Shown here: one piece after another, positions 1 to 7,888 of the stretch
How positions within the stretch are numbered: position 1 is the first letter of the stretch
Layout of the letters: each line of letters starts with the position of its first letter
Assembly (NCBI GenBank): GCA_965662645.1
Contig: CBFIII010000012.1
Span: forward strand, 1-64,000
DNA length: 64,000 nucleotides
Origin: UBA5342 sp965662645
Lineage (GTDB): Bacteria > Bacteroidota > Bacteroidia > Bacteroidales > UBA5342
Direction: 5' to 3'
Position numbers and translations under genes: made by a program
Notes under the pieces: generated by a model
Database searches by the model: none
What the model saw: only the letters and a program-made list of their open reading frames with translations
What the model was told of the DNA's origin: nothing

Positions 1-328
1 ATTTTGCGGCATTAGGTGTTAGTGTTGTATCACCTTCTGTTTTTTGTGCTTCTTGTACATAAGACATAATGAAAGTACGAGAATCTTCCATTACTATTTT
101 AGATTCTTCTCCTTTAAAACCAGCAATAAAAGCTTCTAAAAACTCTTCTGCATTCATTCCGCCCGGAAATGTTTTTATTTGTTGAGATATGCCCGTACCG
201 TAGTCGGTTCCGATAACATAACTTACGCTGTCTTTTGTGTCTTTAATGTCGGCTTTCTTTACAGATGATCCTGTACAAGAACCTAATAATGCGCCGGTTA
301 CTGCAAGGATGAACAGATTTTTTTTCAT
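1..328 (-). CDS. FKBP-type peptidyl-prolyl isomerase lipoprotein, N-terminal part (cut by window edge)
   Basis: The first 109 codons are visible; the 3' end lies outside the window. The protein starts with a lipoprotein signal (MKKNLFILAV, hydrophobic core, lipobox LGSC with the cysteine at residue 18), so it should be lipid-anchored in the envelope. The segment DSVSYVIGTDYGTGI and the following helices (EEFLEAFIAGFKGEES, then FIMSYVQE) match the dimerisation domain that precedes the FKBP domain in FkpA/Mip-type isomerases. The catalytic FKBP domain would lie beyond base 1 and cannot be seen, so the enzyme call rests on the N-terminal domain alone. Confidence 0.7.
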   Translation of the reverse strand, partial: MKKNLFILAVTGALLGSCTGSSVKKADIKDTKDSVSYVIGTDYGTGISQQIKTFPGGMNAEEFLEAFIAGFKGEESKIVMEDSRTFIMSYVQEAQKTEGDTTLTPNAAK

Positions 329-425
329 CGTCTTTTGTTGTATTATGATTGATTAGTGTTAATTTGTATAATAAGAGTGCGAAGATATAATTTTTATTGC
401 CATTTTCCAATGAAAATATGGGCGT

Positions 426-462
426 AAAAAAAGTCCTTACAGAATTTTGTAAGGACTTTTTA
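426..462. terminator. Rho-independent terminator, probably bidirectional
   Basis: The inverted repeat AAGTCCTTAC / GTAAGGACTT has a short loop and is flanked by A-rich and T-rich tracts. It lies just downstream of the lipoprotein gene that ends at 480 on the minus strand. Confidence 0.8.
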
Positions 463-479
463 TTATAATGCTTATATTA

Positions 480-1094
480 CTATTCTTCAACTGTGCTTAA
501 TGCACTTGCTTTAATGTCAGCAATTATTTTTACTTTCAAAGTGAAGTGATCAGCTTCTAGATCATTAGTAGTAGTACCAAATGCTCTAATTGTTAAATTT
601 TTGTTATCTTTTAATGTACTAGAGATTAAAGTCAATTTTTCTGAGTTTAAATCGCTTTTAAATTCATTACCTGCTTTTAAGTTCTCAATAGTTTCGGTGT
701 GAATCGTATCAGTATCATTTGATATTACGATTGTCATATTAACTGAAAAATCATCAGATAATGTCATTCCATTATACGAATCTAAAATTGTAAATGATAA
801 TGAGTCGATATTTACCTCTGTAAGATTTTCAAGATATTGTGAAAGTGATTGATCTGAAGAATTTCCATCATTAGCATGAGACATATTTAAGGTAAATGTC
901 TTGTCAAATTCTTTTGGCTCATTATCTCCAATAAGGTTTATTGATTTTTCACCTATTCCATCTAAGGGAATATCAATATCTTGTTCTATTGCTACATCTT
1001 CAAAGGTGACACTTAGAAGATCTGCTAGTTCATCACATGACGTTATGGTTAATAATAACGTAATAACGGTTATAAATAAAGTTATTTTTTTCAT
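480..1094 (-). CDS. Putative lipoprotein, unknown function
   Basis: This is a 204-residue protein that I do not recognise. Its start is an ATG followed by a lipoprotein signal (MKKITLFITVITLLL, lipobox ITSC, cysteine at residue 20). The mature part is acidic, has no cysteine and is rich in Asp, Ser, Thr and Leu with alternating beta-strand-like segments, so a small beta-sandwich surface protein is plausible. A minus-strand TATTTTTG box lies at 1150-1157, upstream of the start, and a strong terminator follows at 426-462, so it is probably a single-gene transcript. Confidence 0.75.
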   Translation of the reverse strand: MKKITLFITVITLLLTITSCDELADLLSVTFEDVAIEQDIDIPLDGIGEKSINLIGDNEPKEFDKTFTLNMSHANDGNSSDQSLSQYLENLTEVNIDSLSFTILDSYNGMTLSDDFSVNMTIVISNDTDTIHTETIENLKAGNEFKSDLNSEKLTLISSTLKDNKNLTIRAFGTTTNDLEADHFTLKVKIIADIKASALSTVEE

Positions 1095-1149
1095 AATGGT
1101 ATCTGTTTTAAGGTTTTTTGTTTAACGGGTTAATGTTAAAAATAATGAA

Positions 1150-1157
1150 CAAAAATA
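1150..1157 (-). promoter_or_regulatory. Bacteroidota -7 promoter box for the lipoprotein gene
   Basis: TATTTTTG on the minus strand, 56 bases before the ATG at 1094, matches TAnnTTTG. No clear -33 TTG is present at the usual spacing. Confidence 0.4.
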
Positions 1158-1214
1158 TGAAAATATTTATTAAGAGTAAAGTAAAAAACTTATTCTTTTT
1201 TTAAAAGAGGTAAA

Positions 1215-2255
1215 TTATTTATCATTTAATATCTTTTGTATATGTAATGATTGACTTAAACTCTTTATTATGAGACTCAAATAGGGGTATTTGAGATGGA
1301 ATGTTTTTTCAGTTGTGATTTCTTGTAATGACTTGATGGCATAAGGGATACATTCTTTAAAGTGGGGTTTGTTTTCTACAATCCCCCTTAATCCAAAAGC
1401 TCCGAGAGCTTGCATTAGCCTTATGGCTGCAAAATGATGGTACTGAGAAGTGAAATCTGTTATGTTGATATCTATTATTTCTGAAATTTTATTATAGTAA
1501 ACTTGCGATAGGGTATTACGATCTGTTGCTTGTAATTCTACATTAGCATCATAAAGTAAAGATGCCAAGTCGTAATATAATGCTCCTTTTCTTCCACCCT
1601 GAAAGTCTATGAAATATGGTGTTTCATCTTTGATCATTATATTCCGACTTTGAAAGTCTCTAAATAAAAAATAGTTGCGATCTGTTTTGTCTAAATTTTG
1701 CGCAAAAGACTGCATTTCATCTTCTAGTTTTTGTTCGTCAAAACTAATACGCACGAGTTTTAGAAAGAAATACTTGAAATAATTTAAATCCCAAATTATT
1801 GATTGATAGTCGAAAGCATCCCGAGGTATGCAAAGTCTCGTGTCAAGGTTTTTTATTGTTTTAGTCTGAATATTGATTAATTCAAAAACGCTTTTTTTGT
1901 ATAAATTTAATGCTACCGCTGACAATGTGCCGTCTTTATTTTTTTCTTTATTAGAGATTGAATATAGCGTGTTGTCTCCTAAGTCTTGGACTAGGTAGGA
2001 TTGATGATCTGGTGCAATGACTATGATCTCAGGAACGTTAATGTGACTTTGTTCAAATGTTTTAGAAAAAGACAAGTAGGTATTGTTTTCATTTATGTCA
2101 CTGTTGTAAACACCTAAAACGGTGTTCTTTTCTCCTTTTATCCTGAAATATTGTCGATATGAACCACTTTCAGCTAATGCTGTGATGTTTATTATTTCTT
2201 CCTTATATTTTTTCTGAAATAATTGTTGAACTGTTTCTTGAGCTATATTGTTCAT
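1215..2255 (-). CDS. Aminoglycoside phosphotransferase (APH)-family kinase, AmgK-like
   Basis: This 346-residue soluble protein has the APH/choline-kinase fold motifs. A Gly/Ser-rich nucleotide loop (GSYRQYFR, residues 31-38) is followed by a catalytic loop FRDFQSRN (198-205; Asp200 and Asn205 as base and metal ligand) and the metal-binding IDFQGG (216-221). In the family of cell-wall sugar kinases such as AmgK, which phosphorylates MurNAc at C1, the catalytic loop is HxDxxxxN; here Arg stands before the Asp. Its ATG overlaps the stop codon of cdaA by one base (TAATG), so the two are translationally coupled. The nucleotidyltransferase MurU, the usual partner of AmgK, is not next to it. The substrate is an inference and antibiotic modification is unlikely. 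Confidence 0.7.
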   Translation of the reverse strand: MNNIAQETVQQLFQKKYKEEIINITALAESGSYRQYFRIKGEKNTVLGVYNSDINENNTYLSFSKTFEQSHINVPEIIVIAPDHQSYLVQDLGDNTLYSISNKEKNKDGTLSAVALNLYKKSVFELINIQTKTIKNLDTRLCIPRDAFDYQSIIWDLNYFKYFFLKLVRISFDEQKLEDEMQSFAQNLDKTDRNYFLFRDFQSRNIMIKDETPYFIDFQGGRKGALYYDLASLLYDANVELQATDRNTLSQVYYNKISEIIDINITDFTSQYHHFAAIRLMQALGAFGLRGIVENKPHFKECIPYAIKSLQEITTEKTFHLKYPYLSLIIKSLSQSLHIQKILNDK

Positions 2256-3022
2256 TATTGTTTAAGTAGTTCTTTAAGTTTGTTAGGGGTTATATTTTTA
2301 TATAAAACGCCGTTTTGAGCAAATGAAATTTCTCCTCTTTCTTCTGAAACGATGATCACCATGGCATCTGATTTCTGAGAAATACCCAATCCTGCACGGT
2401 GTCTTAATCCTAAATCTTTAGGAAGATCTGTGTTGTGTGATAAAGGTAAGATGCATTGTGCGGCTTTAATTTTATTGTCCGTTATTATCACTGCACCATC
2501 GTGCATTGGTGAGTTCTTAAAAAAGATGTTTTCAATGAGGCGTGTTGATATCATCGAGTTGATGAGTTCTCCTGTTTTTATGATATCTATTAATTCTGAT
2601 GATTTGGTTATGATTATTAATGCACCAGTTTTAGTTGATCCCATGTTTTCACAGGCTTCTACGATGGGGTTGATGTAAATATTCATCATGCCCGATTTTT
2701 TATTTTTTGCTAAAAAATTATCCATCTTAAACCATCGACCAGTATTATATTTAGATCCTAATAGTAACAGAAATCGTCTTATTTCTTCTTGGAAAAGAAC
2801 GATGACAGCTATGGCTCCTACACTTACTATAGCATCTAATATGGATGAAATTAATTTCATGTTTAGCGCTTTAACGAGAAGCCACGTTAATATGAGCATA
2901 AACACACCAATAAAAATATTAAAAGCGATGGTTCCTTTTATCAATTTATAAAGTTGATAAAGAAAAAATGCAACTAATAGAATGTCTATTATATCAAGAA
3001 ATCGAATGCCTAAAAATGTCAT
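2255..3022 (-). CDS. cdaA: Diadenylate cyclase CdaA (c-di-AMP synthase)
   Basis: Membrane enzyme that condenses two ATP into the second messenger c-di-AMP. Three hydrophobic helices (about residues 9-26, 34-52 and 57-77) precede a cytosolic DAC domain with the signature DGA (175-177, in SPMHDGAVII) and RHR (207-209, in LRHRAGLG). I place the start at the ATG at 3022 (255 aa); an upstream in-frame start at 3052 would add ten residues not expected for the family. Gram-positive bacteria have cdaA next to its regulator cdaR; as in other Bacteroidota there is no CdaR here. It instead shares a TAATG junction with an APH-like kinase. c-di-AMP usually controls osmolyte and potassium balance and cell-wall stress. 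Confidence 0.93.
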   Translation of the reverse strand: MTFLGIRFLDIIDILLVAFFLYQLYKLIKGTIAFNIFIGVFMLILTWLLVKALNMKLISSILDAIVSVGAIAVIVLFQEEIRRFLLLLGSKYNTGRWFKMDNFLAKNKKSGMMNIYINPIVEACENMGSTKTGALIIITKSSELIDIIKTGELINSMISTRLIENIFFKNSPMHDGAVIITDNKIKAAQCILPLSHNTDLPKDLGLRHRAGLGISQKSDAMVIIVSEERGEISFAQNGVLYKNITPNKLKELLKQ

Positions 3023-3111
3023 TTTTATTAAAGTATTTACACAAAAATACAAAACATTTTAAGAAACATTGTATTATCATGATTTATAATGTGAAGTGTT
3101 GATTTTTAACA

Positions 3112-3142
3112 TTGCTTTAAATATTAAATAGTGTTATTTTTG
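3112..3142 (+). promoter_or_regulatory. Bacteroidota-type promoter of ybeY-mnmG-uvrC
   Basis: TTG at 3112-3114, a 20-bp spacer, then TATTTTTG at 3135-3142. This matches the primary sigma factor consensus of Bacteroidota, 20 bp before the ybeY ATG. Confidence 0.65.
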
Positions 3143-3162
3143 CAAGTTCATAAAATTAAATT

Positions 3163-3579
3163 ATGGTAGAATATAATGCTGATGGGGTTGAGATGCCTGA
3201 TATTGATCAGGAGCTTATTTCCTCTTGGATTGCAAAAGTATGTGATTTATATCATTTACAAGTGGGTGAATTGTGTTATATTTTTTGCGATGATGAGTAT
3301 ATTCTAAAAATCAATAATGAATATCTTAAACACGATTATTATACTGATGTCATTACCTTTGATTATTGTGAAGGGGATATTGTATCTGGTGATTTGTTTA
3401 TTTCTATTGATACCGTTAAGAGTAATGCTTTAAAATATGAAGTAGATTTCAAAATGGAATTGTTTCGTGTGATTATACATGGTGTTTTGCATTTGTGTGG
3501 TCTTAAAGATAAAAATGATGTAGATGCATCCATTATGCGTAAAGCTGAAAATGATGCTTTAGATATATTAATTAAGTAA
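3163..3579 (+). CDS. ybeY: Endoribonuclease YbeY, 16S rRNA maturation
   Basis: Small metal-dependent endoribonuclease of ribosome quality control and 16S rRNA 3'-end processing, 138 aa. The core signature is present as HGVLHLCGLKD (residues 106-116). The canonical zinc motif is H-G-x-L-H-L-x-G-x-x-H with three histidines; here His106 and His110 are kept but the third ligand position is Asp116. From memory, an Asp at this position occurs in other Bacteroidota YbeY proteins, so it is probably a lineage trait and not a defect. It is the first gene of a plus-strand group, 3 bp before mnmG, with a good promoter 20 bp upstream. Confidence 0.92.
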   Translation: MVEYNADGVEMPDIDQELISSWIAKVCDLYHLQVGELCYIFCDDEYILKINNEYLKHDYYTDVITFDYCEGDIVSGDLFISIDTVKSNALKYEVDFKMELFRVIIHGVLHLCGLKDKNDVDASIMRKAENDALDILIK

Positions 3580-3582
3580 GTT

Positions 3583-5439
3583 ATGGATTTTAAATATGAT
3601 GTGATCGTTGTAGGTGCTGGCCATGCGGGATGTGAAGCTGCCGCTGCTGCTGCTAATATGGGGTCAAAAACATTATTGATTACAATGGATATGAATAAGA
3701 TAGCTCAGCTATCTTGTAATCCTGCCATGGGTGGTGTTGCCAAAGGTCAGATAATTAGAGAGATAGATGCTTTGGGTGGTTTTTCTGGTATTGTTTCTGA
3801 TAAAACGTCAATTCAATTTAGACTTTTAAATCGTTCTAAAGGGCCTGCGATGTGGAGTCCAAGATCTCAAAATGATAGAGAGAAATTTATTCAGGAATGG
3901 CGTCGTGTTCTTGAGAATACGCCTAATCTTGATATATGGCAGGATACTGTTACCGAACTTATTTTTGATAATGATGAAGTTAAAGGTGTTAAAACGCTGT
4001 TGAATGTTTCTTTTCATTCTGAAGCTGTTGTTTTGACAAATGGAACTTTTTTAAATGGATTAATGCACATTGGAAGTGTTCAAATACAAGGTGGTCGTAT
4101 GTCTGAACCTTCATCTTATAGATTGACTGAACAACTTAAGGCAAAAGGCTTTGAAGTAGATAGAATGAAGACAGGTACTCCTGTTAGAATTGATGGTAGA
4201 ACTGTGGATTTTAGTGTCTTAGAGGAACAATCTGGTGAGTCTGATTTTCATCATTTTAGTTTTTTAGACGTTGAAAATAATCTCAAAAATAGAAGTTGTT
4301 ATATTGCTCATACTTCAGCGTCGGTGCATGACATATTACGTTCGGGCTTAGAGGATTCTCCTATGTATAATGGTACTATACATAGTATTGGACCTCGTTA
4401 TTGTCCTAGTATTGAGACTAAAATTGTCACTTTTGCTGGTAAAGATATGCATCAGTTGTTTTTAGAGCCTGAAGGTGAAGATACGCAAGAATATTACTTA
4501 AATGGTTTTTCGTCTTCATTGCCTCTTGAAATTCAATATAAAGCATTGAAAGCTATAGAAGGTTTTGAAAATGCTAAAATTTATAGACCTGGTTATGCTA
4601 TAGAATATGATTTTTTTGCCCCTACACAGCTTTATCATTCTCTTGAAACAAAACGTGTTAAGAATCTTTTCTTTGCTGGTCAGATAAATGGCACTACCGG
4701 GTATGAAGAGGCTGCTGCTCAGGGACTTGTTGCTGGTGTTAATGCTCATGCAAGTGTGCATGGAACACCCTTGTTAGAATTAAAGCGTGATGAGGCTTAT
4801 ATTGGTGTTCTAATTGATGATTTAGTTACAAAAGGAGTGGATGAACCTTACCGTATGTTTACTTCACGTGCTGAGTATCGTATCCTGCTCAGACAAGATA
4901 ATGCCGATGAGCGTTTAACTCAATTAGGTTATGATCTTGGTTTGGGGCGTCGTGAAAGAGTGGATCGTTTGGCTAAGAAGGTGATTGCAAGGGAAGCTTT
5001 GGTGCATCGTTTAGAGTCTGTTTCTGTTAAGCCTGATCAGATAAATTCTTATTTGGTTTCTAAGGATAGTGCTCCTGTTAAACAGGGAATGAAATTGAAA
5101 AAAATTCTTACTAGACCTCAGGTTGATATTGATAGTCTTTTAAGCGTGTTTCCTGATGAATTTGACCAAGATTATTTACCAGAAGTAAAGGAGTCGGCAG
5201 AGATCTTAATCAAATATAGTGGATATATAGAACGAGAACGTATGGTGGCAAATAAACTGCATCGACTAGAGCATATAAAGATTCGTGGTAAGATTAATTA
5301 TTCTGAAGCTCTTTCTATTTCAACTGAAGCAAGGCAGAAGTTAACGGCTATTGATCCAGAAACAATTGGTCAGGCAGGACGTATTTCTGGTGTTTCTCCT
5401 TCCGATTTAAATGTATTACTTGTTCTGATGGGACGTTAG
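3583..5439 (+). CDS. mnmG: tRNA uridine-5-carboxymethylaminomethyl modification enzyme MnmG (GidA)
   Basis: FAD-dependent enzyme that, with MnmE, installs the carboxymethylaminomethyl group at wobble U34 of certain tRNAs. At 618 aa it is full length. The N-terminal dinucleotide-binding loop is GAGHAGCEAA (residues 11-20), followed by the family blocks SCNPAMGGVAKGQI and KGPAMWSPR, and the FAD-binding AGQINGTTGYEEAAAQGL in the middle. The C-terminal helical domain that contacts MnmE and tRNA is present. It starts three bases after ybeY. In many bacteria mnmG lies close to oriC; here a parS site begins at the base just after its stop codon, which agrees with that. Confidence 0.97.
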   Translation: MDFKYDVIVVGAGHAGCEAAAAAANMGSKTLLITMDMNKIAQLSCNPAMGGVAKGQIIREIDALGGFSGIVSDKTSIQFRLLNRSKGPAMWSPRSQNDREKFIQEWRRVLENTPNLDIWQDTVTELIFDNDEVKGVKTLLNVSFHSEAVVLTNGTFLNGLMHIGSVQIQGGRMSEPSSYRLTEQLKAKGFEVDRMKTGTPVRIDGRTVDFSVLEEQSGESDFHHFSFLDVENNLKNRSCYIAHTSASVHDILRSGLEDSPMYNGTIHSIGPRYCPSIETKIVTFAGKDMHQLFLEPEGEDTQEYYLNGFSSSLPLEIQYKALKAIEGFENAKIYRPGYAIEYDFFAPTQLYHSLETKRVKNLFFAGQINGTTGYEEAAAQGLVAGVNAHASVHGTPLLELKRDEAYIGVLIDDLVTKGVDEPYRMFTSRAEYRILLRQDNADERLTQLGYDLGLGRRERVDRLAKKVIAREALVHRLESVSVKPDQINSYLVSKDSAPVKQGMKLKKILTRPQVDIDSLLSVFPDEFDQDYLPEVKESAEILIKYSGYIERERMVANKLHRLEHIKIRGKINYSEALSISTEARQKLTAIDPETIGQAGRISGVSPSDLNVLLVLMGR

Positions 5440-5455
5440 TGTTTCACGTGAAACT
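5440..5455. promoter_or_regulatory. parS chromosome partition site 1
   Basis: TGTTTCACGTGAAACT matches 15 of 16 bases of the bacterial parS consensus TGTTTCACGTGAAACA, the palindromic binding site of ParB (Spo0J). It fills the short gap between mnmG and uvrC. Confidence 0.9.
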
Positions 5456-5461
5456 AAGAAT

Positions 5462-7255
5462 TTGAATTTCTCAACTGAAATATTAGACAAAGTTAAAGAT
5501 ATGCCTCTCTCTGCAGGGGTGTATCAATACTATGATCGTGATGGTAGAATGATATATGTTGGAAAGGCAAAATCATTACGAAAACGTGTGTCTTCTTATT
5601 TTAGAAATGATATAGTAGGAAAAACTGCGGTTCTTGTAAAAAAGATTGCAGATATATCGTTTGTTGTTGTAGAGAATGAACACGATGCTTTATTGCTAGA
5701 AAATTCTTTAATTAAAAAGAATCAGCCTCGGTATAATATCAGTTTAAAGGATGATAAAACATACCCTTGGATTTGTATTAAAAATGAACCTTTCCCTCGA
5801 GTCTTTAAAACCCGTAATTTAGTTAAAGATGGATCGCAGTATTTTGGTCCTTATTCCTCAGTTTATGTAGCTAATATGATTCTTGATTTTATTAAGGAAA
5901 TATATAAGTTGCGTTCCTGTAAGCTTAACCTGACTTTGAATAATATTAAAAGTGGTAAGTTTAAGCCTTGTCTTGAAAGTCATATTGGCAATTGTAATGC
6001 ACCTTGTGTTTCACGTGAAACAGAAGAGGAATATATGCAGAGCATAACCGATATTAGAAAGATTTTGAAAGGAGACATTAATGATGTGAAGCGACATTTT
6101 ATTCATGTGATGAATGATTTTTCAGATCAATTGAAATTTGAAGAGGCTGAAATTGTTAAGTCAAAGATTCATGCTATTGAGGATTATCAAAGCAAATCCA
6201 AAGTGATGAGTAATACGATTGGCAATGTTGATGTGTTTGGATATCTTAGTGATGAAAAAGAAGCCTTTGTTAATTTCTTTAAAGTTGTTAATGGTTCAAT
6301 TGTGCAATTTCATACAGTTGAAATTAAATTGAAAGTTGAAGAGGATAGGGAACATCTTTTGGAATATGCGATTCTCGATATGCGTGAAAGAGGTATTTCC
6401 ACCTCAAAAGAATTGATTATCCCTTTTCCTATTTCTGGTTTTGATCAGAATATTTTAATTGTTCCGCAGCGAGGAGATAAAAAAAACCTTCTTGACCTGG
6501 CTGATCGAAATTTAAAATATTACCGTATTGAGCGAATGAAGCGGAAATTGAATCTGAATAAAAAGCAAAGAGATGTGCGGATACTTGAGAAGATGAAGAG
6601 CGATTTGCAATTAGAAAAAATCCCAATGCATATTGAATGTTTTGATAATTCAAATATTTCAGGAACACATCCCGTTGCTTCGTGTGTTGTATTCAAAAAT
6701 GCCATTCCTTCCAAAAAGGACTATAGAAAGTTTAATATAAAAACGGTTGTGGGACCTGATGACTTTGCTTCTATGGAGGAGGTTATTTATAGGCGATATA
6801 AGCGCCTTTTGGATGAGGGAGACTCATTGCCTGGTCTTATTGTTGTGGATGGCGGGAAAGGGCAACTGGGTAGCGCAGTGAAGACTTTAGACAGGCTAGA
6901 CTTTAAAGGTAATAGACCAGCCGTGATTGGTATTGCTAAACGTCTGGAGGAGATTTTTAAACCAGGAGATCCTGTTCCTATATATATTGACAAGAATTCT
7001 GAAACTTTAAAAGTTATACAGCATTTACGAAATGAAGCCCATCGTTTTGGTATCACGTTTCATCGTGATTTACGATCTAAAGATTTCGTAAAATCTGAAC
7101 TTTTAGAAATAAAAGGAATAGGGGATAAGGGTATTGAAAAATTGCTATATTTTTTTAAATCTGTTGAAAAGGTTAAGCTTGCTTCGTTAGAAGAGCTTTC
7201 TGAAGTCGTAGGAGTTGCAAAAGCAAAACTAGTCTTCCGCTTTTTTAATAAATAG
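5462..7255 (+). CDS. uvrC: Excinuclease ABC subunit C (UvrC)
   Basis: Dual-incision nuclease of nucleotide excision repair, acting with UvrA and UvrB; 597 aa. The N-terminal GIY-YIG domain (about 15-95) contains GVYQYY and IYVGKAKSLRKR. A UVR motif for UvrB contact lies near 205-240. The RNase-H-like nuclease domain shows ECFDNSNISGTHP (about residue 390) and VVDGGKGQLGSA (about 461), and a tandem helix-hairpin-helix ends the protein. The start is TTG at 5462: an in-frame stop lies at 5426-5428, no ATG follows it before 5462, and the next ATG (5501) would cut into the GIY-YIG domain. A perfect parS site is embedded in codons 182-187 (residues CVSRET). Confidence 0.96.
   Translation: MNFSTEILDKVKDMPLSAGVYQYYDRDGRMIYVGKAKSLRKRVSSYFRNDIVGKTAVLVKKIADISFVVVENEHDALLLENSLIKKNQPRYNISLKDDKTYPWICIKNEPFPRVFKTRNLVKDGSQYFGPYSSVYVANMILDFIKEIYKLRSCKLNLTLNNIKSGKFKPCLESHIGNCNAPCVSRETEEEYMQSITDIRKILKGDINDVKRHFIHVMNDFSDQLKFEEAEIVKSKIHAIEDYQSKSKVMSNTIGNVDVFGYLSDEKEAFVNFFKVVNGSIVQFHTVEIKLKVEEDREHLLEYAILDMRERGISTSKELIIPFPISGFDQNILIVPQRGDKKNLLDLADRNLKYYRIERMKRKLNLNKKQRDVRILEKMKSDLQLEKIPMHIECFDNSNISGTHPVASCVVFKNAIPSKKDYRKFNIKTVVGPDDFASMEEVIYRRYKRLLDEGDSLPGLIVVDGGKGQLGSAVKTLDRLDFKGNRPAVIGIAKRLEEIFKPGDPVPIYIDKNSETLKVIQHLRNEAHRFGITFHRDLRSKDFVKSELLEIKGIGDKGIEKLLYFFKSVEKVKLASLEELSEVVGVAKAKLVFRFFNK
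6007..6022. promoter_or_regulatory. parS chromosome partition site 2 (inside uvrC)
   Basis: TGTTTCACGTGAAACA is a 16 of 16 match to the parS consensus, lying within the uvrC reading frame 567 bp from the first site. Placement of parS inside genes is common. Confidence 0.93.
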
Positions 7256-7888
7256 ATTTTGGTTTTCTTGTTTATGCTTATGTGTTATTATGCTCAAAAA
7301 ATTCTAACTTTTATTCTTAACTTTTATGAATAAAAGAAAAATTGCTGTCAGGCGAAATCCCAATTTATTGTTTTTTTTATTTTGCGTTTTAAACTCATAG
7401 GTTATGTGGTTATAGAAATATTTGCACAAAACATATATTATGTTAAGTCCATTTGTCACTTTTTGAGCCTATTTTTTTTATTCTATAGTTTAGGATACTG
7501 TATCTTTGGTTAACTCTTTGTATTTCTAGGCTTTGGTAAAAATTTATCGTGTGGTGATAGTTGTTGTTAGAGTTGTTTTAAAGTGTATTTGCTTTTGTTA
7601 CTATTAATCAACTTATTATTGTTTAGGTGTCACATTGTGTTTTTTATTCTCTGTAGATTGTTGTGTATTAATGAGATGTTTTCAAATTGGGTAATACGTC
7701 TTTTGTTACTGAATAGTCTATTTTGTGTTCCTGTTTTTATTCTTCAAGACGGTCTTTGTTTATCCTTTTTCATTAGTTTGTTTTCGGTGTATCCTAAGAT
7801 AAAAAGTCTCGTGTAATGTTAAAATATTTTGTATTTTTGTATCTTTAATTTGGAATAAATACCAATAAATAATCAAAATCATATAATT
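7256..7888. other. Long AT-rich gene-free stretch between uvrC and pfp
   Basis: I see no convincing gene in these 633 bases. A weak hairpin CTTTTATTC / GAATAAAAG (7308-7336) may end the uvrC transcript. A TATCTTTG box (7501-7508) and a TATTTTTG box (7832-7839) fit the Bacteroidota -7 consensus; the second is 50 bp before the pfp ATG and is its likely promoter. A 77-codon open frame at 7583-7816 reads as Leu/Phe-rich AT-biased noise. No cluster of perfect DnaA boxes was found here, although the location beside parS makes the stretch worth checking as an origin. Confidence 0.5.

Noticed and set aside
7583..7816. Open frame of 77 codons between uvrC and pfp
   Set aside because: Composition is Leu/Phe/Cys-rich as expected from T-rich non-coding DNA, with no recognisable motif and no promoter at a fitting distance.
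7256..7888. Chromosome origin in the gap after uvrC
   Set aside because: AT-rich and near parS, but I found no cluster of DnaA boxes; skew data would be needed.
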